The position numbers and the translations under genes were made by a program. From Pedobacter aquae (GTDB lineage Bacteria > Bacteroidota > Bacteroidia > Sphingobacteriales > Sphingobacteriaceae), in NCBI RefSeq assembly GCF_008195825.1, contig NZ_CP043329.1, positions 1,488,001-1,552,000 of the forward strand: DNA of 64,000 nt, read 5' to 3'. Each line of letters opens with the position of its first letter. Within the stretch, counting starts at the first letter, position 1. Shown one piece after another: positions 56,940-64,000 of this stretch. Below the pieces are notes generated by a model, which was given only the letters and a program-made list of their open reading frames with translations, made no database searches and was not told the DNA's origin.

Positions 56940-58220
56940 TTATTTTAAATCTACTTGGATAATCTTCACCATTTGAGCTGGCTTATGCTCGGTTTTTTCA
57001 CCATCGCCCTGCCCGGTTTGCTGCACAAATAGCTGAAGTTTATTTTTTCTTTGCCATAAGGAGGTATCATAAGAAGGTTCCCATTGTTCCTGACTTTCGG
57101 CTGAGACATCTTTCACTTGCCATATTCCTTTTTCTATGTCTTTGGTGGTGGCTACAGAAATTTTGCTACCTCTTTCTTCATCTCTAAAAACCAAAGCTAT
57201 TTGTTTTTTATTCACTACAATCTGAGGTCTGGAAATAGGAATTCTTTTAGTACCTACACCGCTTAAAGTAAAAGGTGTTTTCCTTTCTGCTACCTGCTTT
57301 ATCAGCCATTTTTCACCATTGTAATAGATAATTTGGTATTGCGGAATATTAGAATTTGCCGAACGCCAATAGCTGGCGATGTAAGGCATACCGCTTGGAC
57401 TGGTTGTCATAGATGTGGAGTTTATCAACTCACTTTTTTGCGGTATCAACACAATGGGCATGGTGTTTTCTATGTTCATAGGGATAGGATATGCTTTACC
57501 TGTTTCAGAAATCCAGGTTTTACCCTCGTCTAAAGATTTCGCATAGCTCATATCATGATTGGTAGCTACATCACTTTGCTCTCGCCATACCCAACTGATG
57601 TGGAATACACCATTTTTATCTATACATGCTTGCCAATAGGCATTTCTTTTCCCTTGCCCATCAATTAAATTATCATGAATACGTTCCCATTTATTTGTTT
57701 TGGTATAGTATCGGTTTAAAACCAAATTACCTTTTCCAGAAGCGCCTTCGCGGTAAAGAAAAAGTAAATCGCCATTTTTTAAAGCATAAAACTCGGGGTA
57801 AGTAGCTTTTTGCTCGTTCTTAGCAATCATAGCTATTTCTGCCCCTAGCTCTAAAGAACCTGGCGCTATGCTTTTAGCATATCTTAACTTGCTAGCGTGT
57901 TGATCCCAAGAGACATGTAAATATCCATTACCATCAAGGATGATACTGATACTGTTATGTGCATCTTTTATGTTTCCACGATATTGGCTTTGTTTAACTT
58001 CCCATTGGTTAGCATGAAGTTTTCGCTTAGCTAAAACTAGATAACCAGCATCATTATAATAAGAAGTGTATTGCCAGTTTTTATGACTGATAACCGAGTT
58101 TTTTCTGAATACAACGGTATTTACGCTGTTACCTGCCCAGCCTAAACCAACATCAGAAACCTGAGCGGTTGCTACTTGAAAGCAAATGGTAAATAAAATG
58201 ATAAGCCTTTTTAGCTTCAT
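56940..58220 (-). CDS. Secreted BNR_4-type beta-propeller protein, possible rhamnosyl-glucuronate hydrolase or lyase
   Basis: A 426-residue protein with signal peptide (LIILFTICFQVATAQ). It has repeated propeller blades: NIKDAHNSISIILDGNGYLHVSWDQHASKLRYAKS, FHISWVWREQSDVATNHDMSYAKSLDEGKTW and GMPYIASYWRSAN, matching the BNR_4 pattern. That fold is used by ulvan lyases (PL24, PL25), by L-Rha-alpha-1,4-GlcA lyase (PL27) and by the GH145 rhamnosidases that act on arabinogalactan caps. Conserved His and Tyr residues lie in the first blades. The exact activity is unknown. Operon partners (GH35) and the nearby GH115 fit a role on glucuronate- and rhamnose-capped galactan side chains. Confidence 0.75.
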   Translation of the reverse strand: MKLKRLIILFTICFQVATAQVSDVGLGWAGNSVNTVVFRKNSVISHKNWQYTSYYNDAGYLVLAKRKLHANQWEVKQSQYRGNIKDAHNSISIILDGNGYLHVSWDQHASKLRYAKSIAPGSLELGAEIAMIAKNEQKATYPEFYALKNGDLLFLYREGASGKGNLVLNRYYTKTNKWERIHDNLIDGQGKRNAYWQACIDKNGVFHISWVWREQSDVATNHDMSYAKSLDEGKTWISETGKAYPIPMNIENTMPIVLIPQKSELINSTSMTTSPSGMPYIASYWRSANSNIPQYQIIYYNGEKWLIKQVAERKTPFTLSGVGTKRIPISRPQIVVNKKQIALVFRDEERGSKISVATTKDIEKGIWQVKDVSAESQEQWEPSYDTSLWQRKNKLQLFVQQTGQGDGEKTEHKPAQMVKIIQVDLK

Positions 58221-58307
58221 ATAATTTAGAAAATTACCATCAAATGATTAGAAAGCTAATATTTTAGGTAACAAGTTTTAATGGGATGAACAAGTTAATT
58301 GGATGCT

Positions 58308-58352
58308 CTAATTTGAATAAAATTAGTTAAAAAAGCATCCTGCATTGTCCTG
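58308..58352 (-). promoter_or_regulatory. CAGG-repeat composite promoter, unit h (BNR_4-GH35)
   Basis: The minus-strand site CAGGACAATGCAGGATGC has both half-sites intact. At the conserved distance the -7 box is CAAATTAG, with C in place of the first T. It is the rightmost copy in the window and begins 10 bases after the stop of the GH1-RmlD gene, which marks the edge of the regulon. Confidence 0.78.
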
Positions 58353-58361
58353 CTATTAAAA

Positions 58362-60515
58362 TTATACTACTAAATCCTGCCATTTAGTTTCTTCAAAATA
58401 GCGTTTTAAGGCATTATTTAAGGTAGGTAATAAAGAACCGTTTTTACTTGCAAGAACACTATAAAGAGGTCTTTTAGCCTTCAAGTTTATTTCTTGAATA
58501 GGTTTGGTTATAATTAAAGACTCATCTAAACCTTGGTGTTTAGCTATAAGAAGTACAAATTCTGAAAAGCTGAGCGACTCTGTATTGGCAAGATGCCAAA
58601 TTCCGCTTTCGTTATCTATCAATAAATCTAAACTCGTATTAACCAAATCTGGCACATAGGTTGGCGAAACCACAACATCATTTGGGGCAATAAAAGGTAA
58701 ACCCGCTTTCAAACAATTTATAACCTGATGAACATAGTTATACTCATCCCAAGGGCCAAAAAAAGTGCTGCTTCTTATAATTAATCCATTTGGGTGATGT
58801 TTAAGCACCTCTTCTTCTCCCCTAACTTTACTTTTACCGTAAATATTTAGAGGGTTTACCTCATCATCTTCTGTATAGGGATGATTTTTAGCCCCATCAA
58901 AAACCAAATCTGACGAAAATGTTAGCAGCTTTACGCGATACTTCTCGCAGAGGATAGCTAAATTTTTGCATCCGACAGTATTGGTCTTGTAGCAATCTTC
59001 TTGCTGTTCCTCAGCATCATCAACCCTTACAAAACCTGTGGTATTGATAATAGCCCAAGGCTGCTCTTTTATAATAATTTGTTCTATTTGTACTGGGTTA
59101 AGAATATCTACATCGGCCCGGCTTAAAAGCTTAAAATACAAGTCTCTTTTGGTACAAATTTTAGCGAAGGCATTTCCTAAAGTACCCGTTTTACCTAGTA
59201 TCAAAATTGGTTTGCAATCAAAATTACTGGCTAATTCTTCTGGTAATTCACCATACAATACTCGGTAGTGTTTTTCCCACCAACCACCACCACAAAGAAC
59301 CGGGTGAGTAAAATCTTGATTTTTAGCTAAGGCTTTAACCATTGCTGCCAAAGCTGTTTTTCTTAATATTCCAGCTCTTATATCAAACACGCCTGATTCA
59401 TAATTTCCATTTGGCTGTGTTAAAAGTTTATCCCAACCAAATGCGCCCAATAATGCCCAAACGGTTATAGCTTTTAGAGCAATACCTTCATTTTCTAATT
59501 GTTGAGCTTCTTGATGAACGTAATTCAACCAACGCATTTGCTCTTCTCGGGTACAATGTAAATGCACTTCGGTAAGGGCTAATGGAATTTCATATCTGCG
59601 CCAAGCCTCTTTTAACAATTGATAAGGACCTAAAATATTTACTTTTGATGATCTTACAGCTTCAATATCTGCGTATTGATGTTTGCTGTTTCCTCCATGA
59701 GTATGTTTAGGATAAATATCCAAATCTTCATCTATAAAACGTTCTGAAGTGATGTAATAATTAAAACCTAAAACATCAGGTACACAGGTATGCTTTTCAA
59801 AAAAAGCTATTTCTGCTGCTGTAATACCATTTTCTATCAAATAGTTATATAAGGGGTGATGTTGATTAACCTTACCACACAATAAATCTAAACCTAGCCA
59901 CCTACGCTTATTTTCTAAGTCGGCCTGATAGCTTAATAAAGCCGTAGCATGAGTTTTACCCAAATCTTCTGTATGCACCAGCTTAGCATTAGGGTTTACC
60001 GTTCTTATGGCCTGCATAGCCAAAACAGTAGCTTTACACTCTTGAAATAATATCTTTATGAAGCTATAATCGTTGCTTTCATGTGGCCACCATAAACCAT
60101 ATAAACCGCAGAATCTAGCTGTGGTTAAAGGCTCATTTATTGGGGTATAATGGTTTATCCAAGGGAAAGCCTTTGCAACTTCTTTGGCATATTCGGCTAA
60201 GCCGATAGAGAAAGAATCATTTAAAATATCAACATGTACAGGGCCACTTCCGTGATGGACCAAGCCAGCAATAATTTCTATGTTATGCTCTTTTAAATAC
60301 AGAAGTTTTTCACGGGTTTTGCTCCAATCTATAAAAGTATTTTGCTTGGGCTGATGTTTTTCCCACAAAACCGGATAACGGATACTGCTTATACCCAATG
60401 CTGCAATGGCTTCTAAATCAGTTGGTCTATCATCATGCCTGGCATCATCTAGCTGACTAAAATATTGGTTTCCAACCCTATTGATGGTACATTCTAAACC
60501 TCCCCAAATCTCCAT
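58362..60515 (-). CDS. Fusion of a GH1-like domain with an RmlD-like sugar-nucleotide reductase
   Basis: A 717-residue cytoplasmic protein without signal peptide. Residues 1-400 form a GH1-type TIM barrel: YPVLWEKHQPKQ, the acid/base Glu in YTPINEPLTTARFCGLYG, FNYYITSERF and a possible nucleophile Glu in PLALTEVHLH. From about residue 430 a short-chain dehydrogenase of the RmlD/dTDP-4-dehydrorhamnose reductase type follows: nucleotide-binding ILGKTGTLGNAF, WAIINTTGFVRVDDAE, LLTFSSDLVFDGAKNHPY and the YxxxK pair in IYGKSKVRGEE. Such a fusion joins a glycosidase fold with nucleotide-sugar chemistry. It is 1 base downstream of glf and in one operon with a glycosyltransferase, so a role in glycan synthesis is more likely than in degradation. 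Confidence 0.88.
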   Translation of the reverse strand: MEIWGGLECTINRVGNQYFSQLDDARHDDRPTDLEAIAALGISSIRYPVLWEKHQPKQNTFIDWSKTREKLLYLKEHNIEIIAGLVHHGSGPVHVDILNDSFSIGLAEYAKEVAKAFPWINHYTPINEPLTTARFCGLYGLWWPHESNDYSFIKILFQECKATVLAMQAIRTVNPNAKLVHTEDLGKTHATALLSYQADLENKRRWLGLDLLCGKVNQHHPLYNYLIENGITAAEIAFFEKHTCVPDVLGFNYYITSERFIDEDLDIYPKHTHGGNSKHQYADIEAVRSSKVNILGPYQLLKEAWRRYEIPLALTEVHLHCTREEQMRWLNYVHQEAQQLENEGIALKAITVWALLGAFGWDKLLTQPNGNYESGVFDIRAGILRKTALAAMVKALAKNQDFTHPVLCGGGWWEKHYRVLYGELPEELASNFDCKPILILGKTGTLGNAFAKICTKRDLYFKLLSRADVDILNPVQIEQIIIKEQPWAIINTTGFVRVDDAEEQQEDCYKTNTVGCKNLAILCEKYRVKLLTFSSDLVFDGAKNHPYTEDDEVNPLNIYGKSKVRGEEEVLKHHPNGLIIRSSTFFGPWDEYNYVHQVINCLKAGLPFIAPNDVVVSPTYVPDLVNTSLDLLIDNESGIWHLANTESLSFSEFVLLIAKHQGLDESLIITKPIQEINLKAKRPLYSVLASKNGSLLPTLNNALKRYFEETKWQDLVV

Positions 60516-60516
60516 A

Positions 60517-61638
60517 TTATTCTATTAAAGTTTCGGTAACTTCTGCTTCTTTTTTCAGGATATTTTTAAAAGTAGCCAAGGCTTGCGCCACTACCTGATC
60601 CATATTGTAATATTTATAAGTGGCTAAACGCCCTACGAAATAAGTATTCTCTAGTTGCTTAGCTAAAGCTTGATATTTGTCATATAAAGCCGCATTATCT
60701 TCTTTAGGGATAGGATAATAGGGATCTCCTTCTGCCTGCGGAAACTCGTACACTATAGATGTTTTATGATGCTTTTGCCCACTGATATACTTAAACTCAG
60801 AAATTCGAGTAAAAGCATAATCGTTTGGATAGTTTACAGTTCCGGTTTCTTGAAACTTTTCTTGGTCATGCGTTTCAAACTTAAATGCTAAAGAACGGTA
60901 AGGTAATTTACCATAACAATAATCAAAATATTCATCTACCGGGCCTGTAAAAATGAGCTTCTTGTAATTAATCTCACCTATAATCTCCTTATAATCTGTA
61001 TTTAACATGATTTTTATATTCGGATGATTTAACATGTGCTCGAACATTTTGGTATAGCCATGTAGCGGCATAGCCTGATAAGTATCGGTAAAATACCTAT
61101 CGTCTTTATTGGTTCTTGTTGGCACTCTAGCTGTTACAGAAGCATTAAGTTCTGATGGATCCATTGCCCATTGTTTACGGGTATAGCCTCTAAAAAATTT
61201 CTCATAAAGCTCCCTTCCTACTTTGGCAACCACCACATCTTCAGAGGTTTTTACTTGTTTCACATCTTCGGCCCTTGAGGCAAAAAAATCTTCTAACTCA
61301 TCAGAATTAAGGTTTAAACCATACATGTTATTGATGGTTGTAAGGTTTATCGGTATAGGAAGCATCTGCCCGTCTACACTAGCCAAAACGCGGTGTTGGT
61401 AATTACGCCATTCGGTAAACTCAGAAAGGTAATCAAACACATCTTTACTATTGGTATGGAAAATATGAGGCCCATATTTATGAACCAATATACCTGCCTC
61501 ATCATAATGGTCATAAGCATTCCCAGCAATATGATTTCTTTTATCAATCAATAAAACTTTTTTATCAGCTACACGAGCCAAACGCTCGGCCAGTACGCTT
61601 CCTGCGAAACCAGCGCCAACAATTAAATAATCAAACAT
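60517..61638 (-). CDS. glf: UDP-galactopyranose mutase
   Basis: A 373-residue FAD enzyme that converts UDP-galactopyranose into UDP-galactofuranose, the donor for galactofuranose in cell-surface glycans. The FAD motif is FDYLIVGAGFAGSVLAERLA, followed by NHIAGNAYDHYDEAGILVHKYGPHIFHTN. The family signatures FFRGYTRKQWAMDPSELNASV, TNKDDRYFTDTYQAMPLHGYT and GRLATYKYYNMDQVVAQAL are all present, and the length is standard. It lies between the glycosyltransferase (15 bases) and the GH1-RmlD fusion (1 base), which defines an operon separate from the pectin regulon. Confidence 0.96.
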   Translation of the reverse strand: MFDYLIVGAGFAGSVLAERLARVADKKVLLIDKRNHIAGNAYDHYDEAGILVHKYGPHIFHTNSKDVFDYLSEFTEWRNYQHRVLASVDGQMLPIPINLTTINNMYGLNLNSDELEDFFASRAEDVKQVKTSEDVVVAKVGRELYEKFFRGYTRKQWAMDPSELNASVTARVPTRTNKDDRYFTDTYQAMPLHGYTKMFEHMLNHPNIKIMLNTDYKEIIGEINYKKLIFTGPVDEYFDYCYGKLPYRSLAFKFETHDQEKFQETGTVNYPNDYAFTRISEFKYISGQKHHKTSIVYEFPQAEGDPYYPIPKEDNAALYDKYQALAKQLENTYFVGRLATYKYYNMDQVVAQALATFKNILKKEAEVTETLIE

Positions 61639-61653
61639 AGGTTTTCTTTAAAA

Positions 61654-62799
61654 TTAGCTGGCTATAGATATATTTTGTTTACTGTTAAGGGTTTTCAACA
61701 TGAGTTCTTGCATATTTTGGCAAGTATTATCCCAAGAGTTATCTGCTAAAAAAGCGTCTACTTTTGCTAACCATTCTGATTTATCTTTTTGACCAAGTTC
61801 TATTGAAATAGCCTCAATAAATTCGGCATTGTAGTTAGCTATATGTACAAAGTTTTTCACGCCATAAGGTTTAACCACATCTCTTATAGCCGATGATACC
61901 ACAGGTACGCCAGCAGCCAAATATTCAGGGGTTTTAGTTGGGCTGATAAATCTGGTAGACTCGTTTAACATAAAAGGAATTAAAGCTACATCCCATCCAG
62001 AAAGATAAGCTGGTAATTCGGCATAACTTTTTTGCCCTAAATAATGGATGTTTTTGTTTTTTGGTAAAGTTGCAGGGTCTATTTTAACTACTGGGCCTAT
62101 CAAAACAATTTGCCAATCTGGTTTTTCTGTTGCAATGGCTTCAATAAGCTCAATATCAAAACGTTCATCTATTACGCCATAAAAACCAATTTTAGGACCT
62201 ACAATTTGTTGTTGGTCTACCGGGTGTGTTTTTATAGTTCTGGCTTTTTGAAAATGCTCTTTTTCTATGCTGCTTGGGAAAGGATGAATGTTAGCATGTA
62301 AATGCTTTTTAGCCTCGTACAAAGAATGGCCTCCGGTGAAAATAATATCGGCTCTTTCTATCAGTTTTTTCTCTAAAATTTTTAGCTCTTTTGGCGCAAA
62401 TTTAAAAGCTGATAATTCATCCATACAATCGTATATGGTAAGTTTTGGTCTAAATTTATCCGTAAAAGCTAATGCCATTGGGGTATAGTACCAAAAAGCA
62501 AAATCTTCTAAATCTTTTTGCGATAAGAAATTACTTAAAAAGCTTGTTAATAAATTATTGATTTCCTCTTCTTCTAAACCTGCTGGCAAATGTGGTGTGC
62601 AAACCCATAAGCCGGGCAGTTTATTTTCAACAGAGAAATAAGGTTCATCGGCATCAAAAAATGGTTCCTCTATAAAATAGGTTTTCATTTGTTTGGCAAA
62701 CCTGCTTAATAAATGTTGTGGCCTTTGAAATACGAAATCCCATCTTAAATGAGAGAAGCATAGCAAATTTTTCGGTAGTGATTTAGTGATGTTTTTCAT
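61654..62799 (-). CDS. GT-B glycosyltransferase
   Basis: A 381-residue glycosyltransferase of the GT-B fold, with no signal peptide. The N-terminal motif HLRWDFVFQRPQHLLSRFA is characteristic of a group found beside glf genes. The donor-binding C-terminal half has IGFYGVIDERFDIELI, WQIVLIGPVV, IHYLGQKSYAELPAYLSGWDVALIPF and the Glu-containing SPTKTPEYLAAGVPVVSS; a SWDNT motif stands near the end. It is the first gene of the operon with glf and the GH1-RmlD fusion. Transfer of galactofuranose or of the product of the fusion protein is possible, but donor and acceptor are not known. Confidence 0.9.
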   Translation of the reverse strand: MKNITKSLPKNLLCFSHLRWDFVFQRPQHLLSRFAKQMKTYFIEEPFFDADEPYFSVENKLPGLWVCTPHLPAGLEEEEINNLLTSFLSNFLSQKDLEDFAFWYYTPMALAFTDKFRPKLTIYDCMDELSAFKFAPKELKILEKKLIERADIIFTGGHSLYEAKKHLHANIHPFPSSIEKEHFQKARTIKTHPVDQQQIVGPKIGFYGVIDERFDIELIEAIATEKPDWQIVLIGPVVKIDPATLPKNKNIHYLGQKSYAELPAYLSGWDVALIPFMLNESTRFISPTKTPEYLAAGVPVVSSAIRDVVKPYGVKNFVHIANYNAEFIEAISIELGQKDKSEWLAKVDAFLADNSWDNTCQNMQELMLKTLNSKQNISIAS

Positions 62800-62843
62800 A
62801 ATAAATAGCTGTCATAAGAGGTAGATAATGGTATGGTAAGCAT

Positions 62844-62859
62844 AAATACTATAGTATTT
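62844..62859. promoter_or_regulatory. 16-bp perfect palindrome upstream of the glycosyltransferase operon
   Basis: AAATACTATAGTATTT is fully self-complementary and lies 45-60 bases before the start codon at 62799, a suitable place for a dimeric regulator or a leader hairpin. No regulator gene is adjacent. Confidence 0.4.
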
Positions 62860-63013
62860 TATCTTAGCATACAGCCGCCAATTTTTAAACGACTGTATTA
62901 TAAAATTCAAAGTTTGTGCCGTTAGTGAGATATCAAAAACAATATTACATGCGTTATTAGCTTTCAAGAAGAATATTTAACCTATACAAAACCACTCATT
63001 TACAAGACTTTAA

Positions 63014-63054
63014 TTAGACTATTAATTAGCATCTTTTAGACTATAGTTAAGCAT
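63014..63054. repeat. Direct repeat with 22-base period
   Basis: The unit TTAGACTAT-N5-AGCAT occurs twice (63014-63032 and 63036-63054), in register at two helical turns. This is the kind of spacing used by AraC-type regulators. It stands about 215 bases before the glycosyltransferase start. Confidence 0.45.
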
Positions 63055-63205
63055 ATTAACCGTCTAACTACTTAAAAAAATGGCATTTAAACTATAAACC
63101 AAGTATTTAAGCTTTGGTAAAGCATTTTAAAATAGTACAATTTTAACTACAAGGAATAGAACAAATAGAAGCTGTAGCTATACAATTTCCTTTTTAGATG
63201 ATGAT

Positions 63206-64000
63206 TTATAAGTTGTTAGAATTTAACAAACCAGCAGCCACATCTAAAGCACCGGTTTTAAAATCAATAATACCATTCTTCTCGTCTTCAATATTGGTAG
63301 CTTGCGTATAAACATCGCCAGCAATTCCTCTTTTTCTTAATTCGGTTTTAAACTGTTTGATAAAAGTTTCTCGCTGTGCGGCATCTTGAGGTCCACCATA
63401 ATCAGCAAAGCCAAAACCACCCCACTCGCTCACCAATAAAGGCACTTGTTTACGGTAAAAAAACGGATCGCCAACTACCAACGGTAAAACTGCTACGTGG
63501 TCTATCTGACCTGAAATTAAACTATCTAGCATTTCTTTCCACTTCTCTAAATCAGCTGTATATAAATGAGCTGTTAATAAATCGCTTTTTAAGCGGCCTT
63601 GATAAGAAATATGTTGCCAACCATCATTATCAACAACTAAAAACTGAGGGTGTTCTATCTGCATAAAATGATACCTATCCATGATGTAATTACGAGTTTC
63701 TATGTTACTGGCAATATCTTGTGCGCCCCAATCCTCATTATACAAACTCCATATCACAACAGATGGATGCGTTTCTATTAAAGCCAGCATCCGATGCAGT
63801 TCTTCTTGATGATTTATACGACTTTTATGGCTAGAACTATGCGGACTAGGTACTTCTACCCAAAGTAAAAGACCAATTTTATCGGCAATTTTATAGATAC
63901 GAGGGTCTACGCCAGCAATATGAATTCTCACCAAGTTACAACCCAGTTCTTTCATGGCATACATATGCCTTTTTATTTCCTCATAAGTAGCAGTACCGGG
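63206..64000 (-). CDS. GH2-family glycosidase, 3' part
   Basis: The C-terminal 264 residues of a GH2 TIM-barrel enzyme; the frame is open to the right edge, and the first visible residues read PGTATYEEIKRHMYAMKELG. The barrel motifs include CNLVRIHIAGVDPRIYKIAD, the acid/base Glu in WSLYNEDWGAQ and the nucleophile Glu in LLVSEWGGFGFADYGG. The gene ends with a short tail (GLLNSNNL) and has no additional domain. GH2 specificities include beta-galactosidase, beta-glucuronidase and beta-mannosidase and cannot be told here. It lies upstream of the glf operon across a 400-base gap and is not clearly part of either system. Confidence 0.88.
   Translation of the reverse strand, partial: PGTATYEEIKRHMYAMKELGCNLVRIHIAGVDPRIYKIADKIGLLLWVEVPSPHSSSHKSRINHQEELHRMLALIETHPSVVIWSLYNEDWGAQDIASNIETRNYIMDRYHFMQIEHPQFLVVDNDGWQHISYQGRLKSDLLTAHLYTADLEKWKEMLDSLISGQIDHVAVLPLVVGDPFFYRKQVPLLVSEWGGFGFADYGGPQDAAQRETFIKQFKTELRKRGIAGDVYTQATNIEDEKNGIIDFKTGALDVAAGLLNSNNL

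Larger units (their letters stand above)
62800..63205. other. Non-coding region upstream of the glycosyltransferase operon
   Basis: No gene is seen in these 406 A/T-rich bases, and no CAGG-repeat promoter. Two candidate control elements are listed separately: a palindrome at 62844-62859 and a 22-base-period direct repeat at 63014-63054. The stretch should contain the promoter of the glycosyltransferase operon and the 3' end of the GH2 transcript. Confidence 0.55.

Noticed and set aside
1-58352. Interpretation as an ulvan utilization locus, prompted by GH105, rhamnose mutarotase, sulfatase and the BNR_4 protein
   Set aside because: Only one sulfatase and no certain ulvan lyase are present, while PL9, PL11, GH28, GH106 and three CE12 esterases fit pectic rhamnogalacturonan. 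A mixed substrate remains possible.
3002-58352. CAGG repeat read as a plain ECF sigma -35 element
   Set aside because: The 10-base doubled half-site is more than a sigma factor needs and the -7 boxes resemble the housekeeping Bacteroidota type. It is kept as an alternative but not preferred.
1-64000. tRNA, rRNA, insertion sequences, prophage genes and CRISPR arrays
   Set aside because: I looked for cloverleaf-like stretches, transposase or integrase motifs and regularly spaced repeats and saw none.

Overview
The window is a low-GC chromosomal segment of a Bacteroidota bacterium, most likely a Pedobacter-like member of the Sphingobacteriaceae. The signs are four SusC-type receptors (one cut by the left edge), three SusD lipoproteins, a FecI/FecR-type sigma/anti-sigma pair, a type IX secretion C-terminal tail, fasciclin lipoproteins and -7 elements of the TAnnTTTG type. 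No RNA genes, mobile elements or CRISPR arrays were seen.

Most of it (about 1-58.3 kb) is one very large polysaccharide utilization locus aimed at pectin, above all rhamnogalacturonan I and its side chains. From left to right: an STN-type SusC (partial), FecR and an ECF sigma factor; an operon of GH105, GH31 (frameshifted), L-rhamnose mutarotase, a GH43-like enzyme and a GntR-type regulator; an operon of PL11 lyase, GH43-like, two CE12 esterases and a sulfatase; a divergent PL9 lyase with a T9SS tail; an operon of GH106, GH2, GH28 and an unassigned (alpha/alpha)6 enzyme; a GH115 gene; a 15-kb operon of three fasciclin lipoproteins and two SusC/SusD pairs; GH95 plus CE12, divergent from a third SusC/SusD pair; and a BNR_4 propeller protein plus GH35 (frameshifted).

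The main discovery is a shared promoter architecture. Ten transcription units start behind a direct repeat of two CAGG half-sites one helical turn apart (consensus CAGGAYRnnrCAGGWTGC). In nine of them the -7 position lies exactly 27 bases from the start of the second CAGG; seven of these read TAnnTT and two are weaker. The tenth is shifted by one or two bases. Every PUL operon in the window has one, including the sigma/anti-sigma/SusC operon, while the genes to the right of 58.36 kb have none. This points to one regulator, probably an activator, controlling the whole locus. The candidates are the GntR/periplasmic-binding-like protein encoded within it, the ECF sigma factor, or a regulator outside the window.

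The right end (58.4-64 kb) is a separate cluster: a glycosyltransferase, UDP-galactopyranose mutase, and a fusion of a GH1-like domain with an RmlD-like sugar-nucleotide reductase. It is followed by the 3' part of a GH2 enzyme that runs off the window. This looks like cell-surface or exported glycan biosynthesis rather than glycan degradation.
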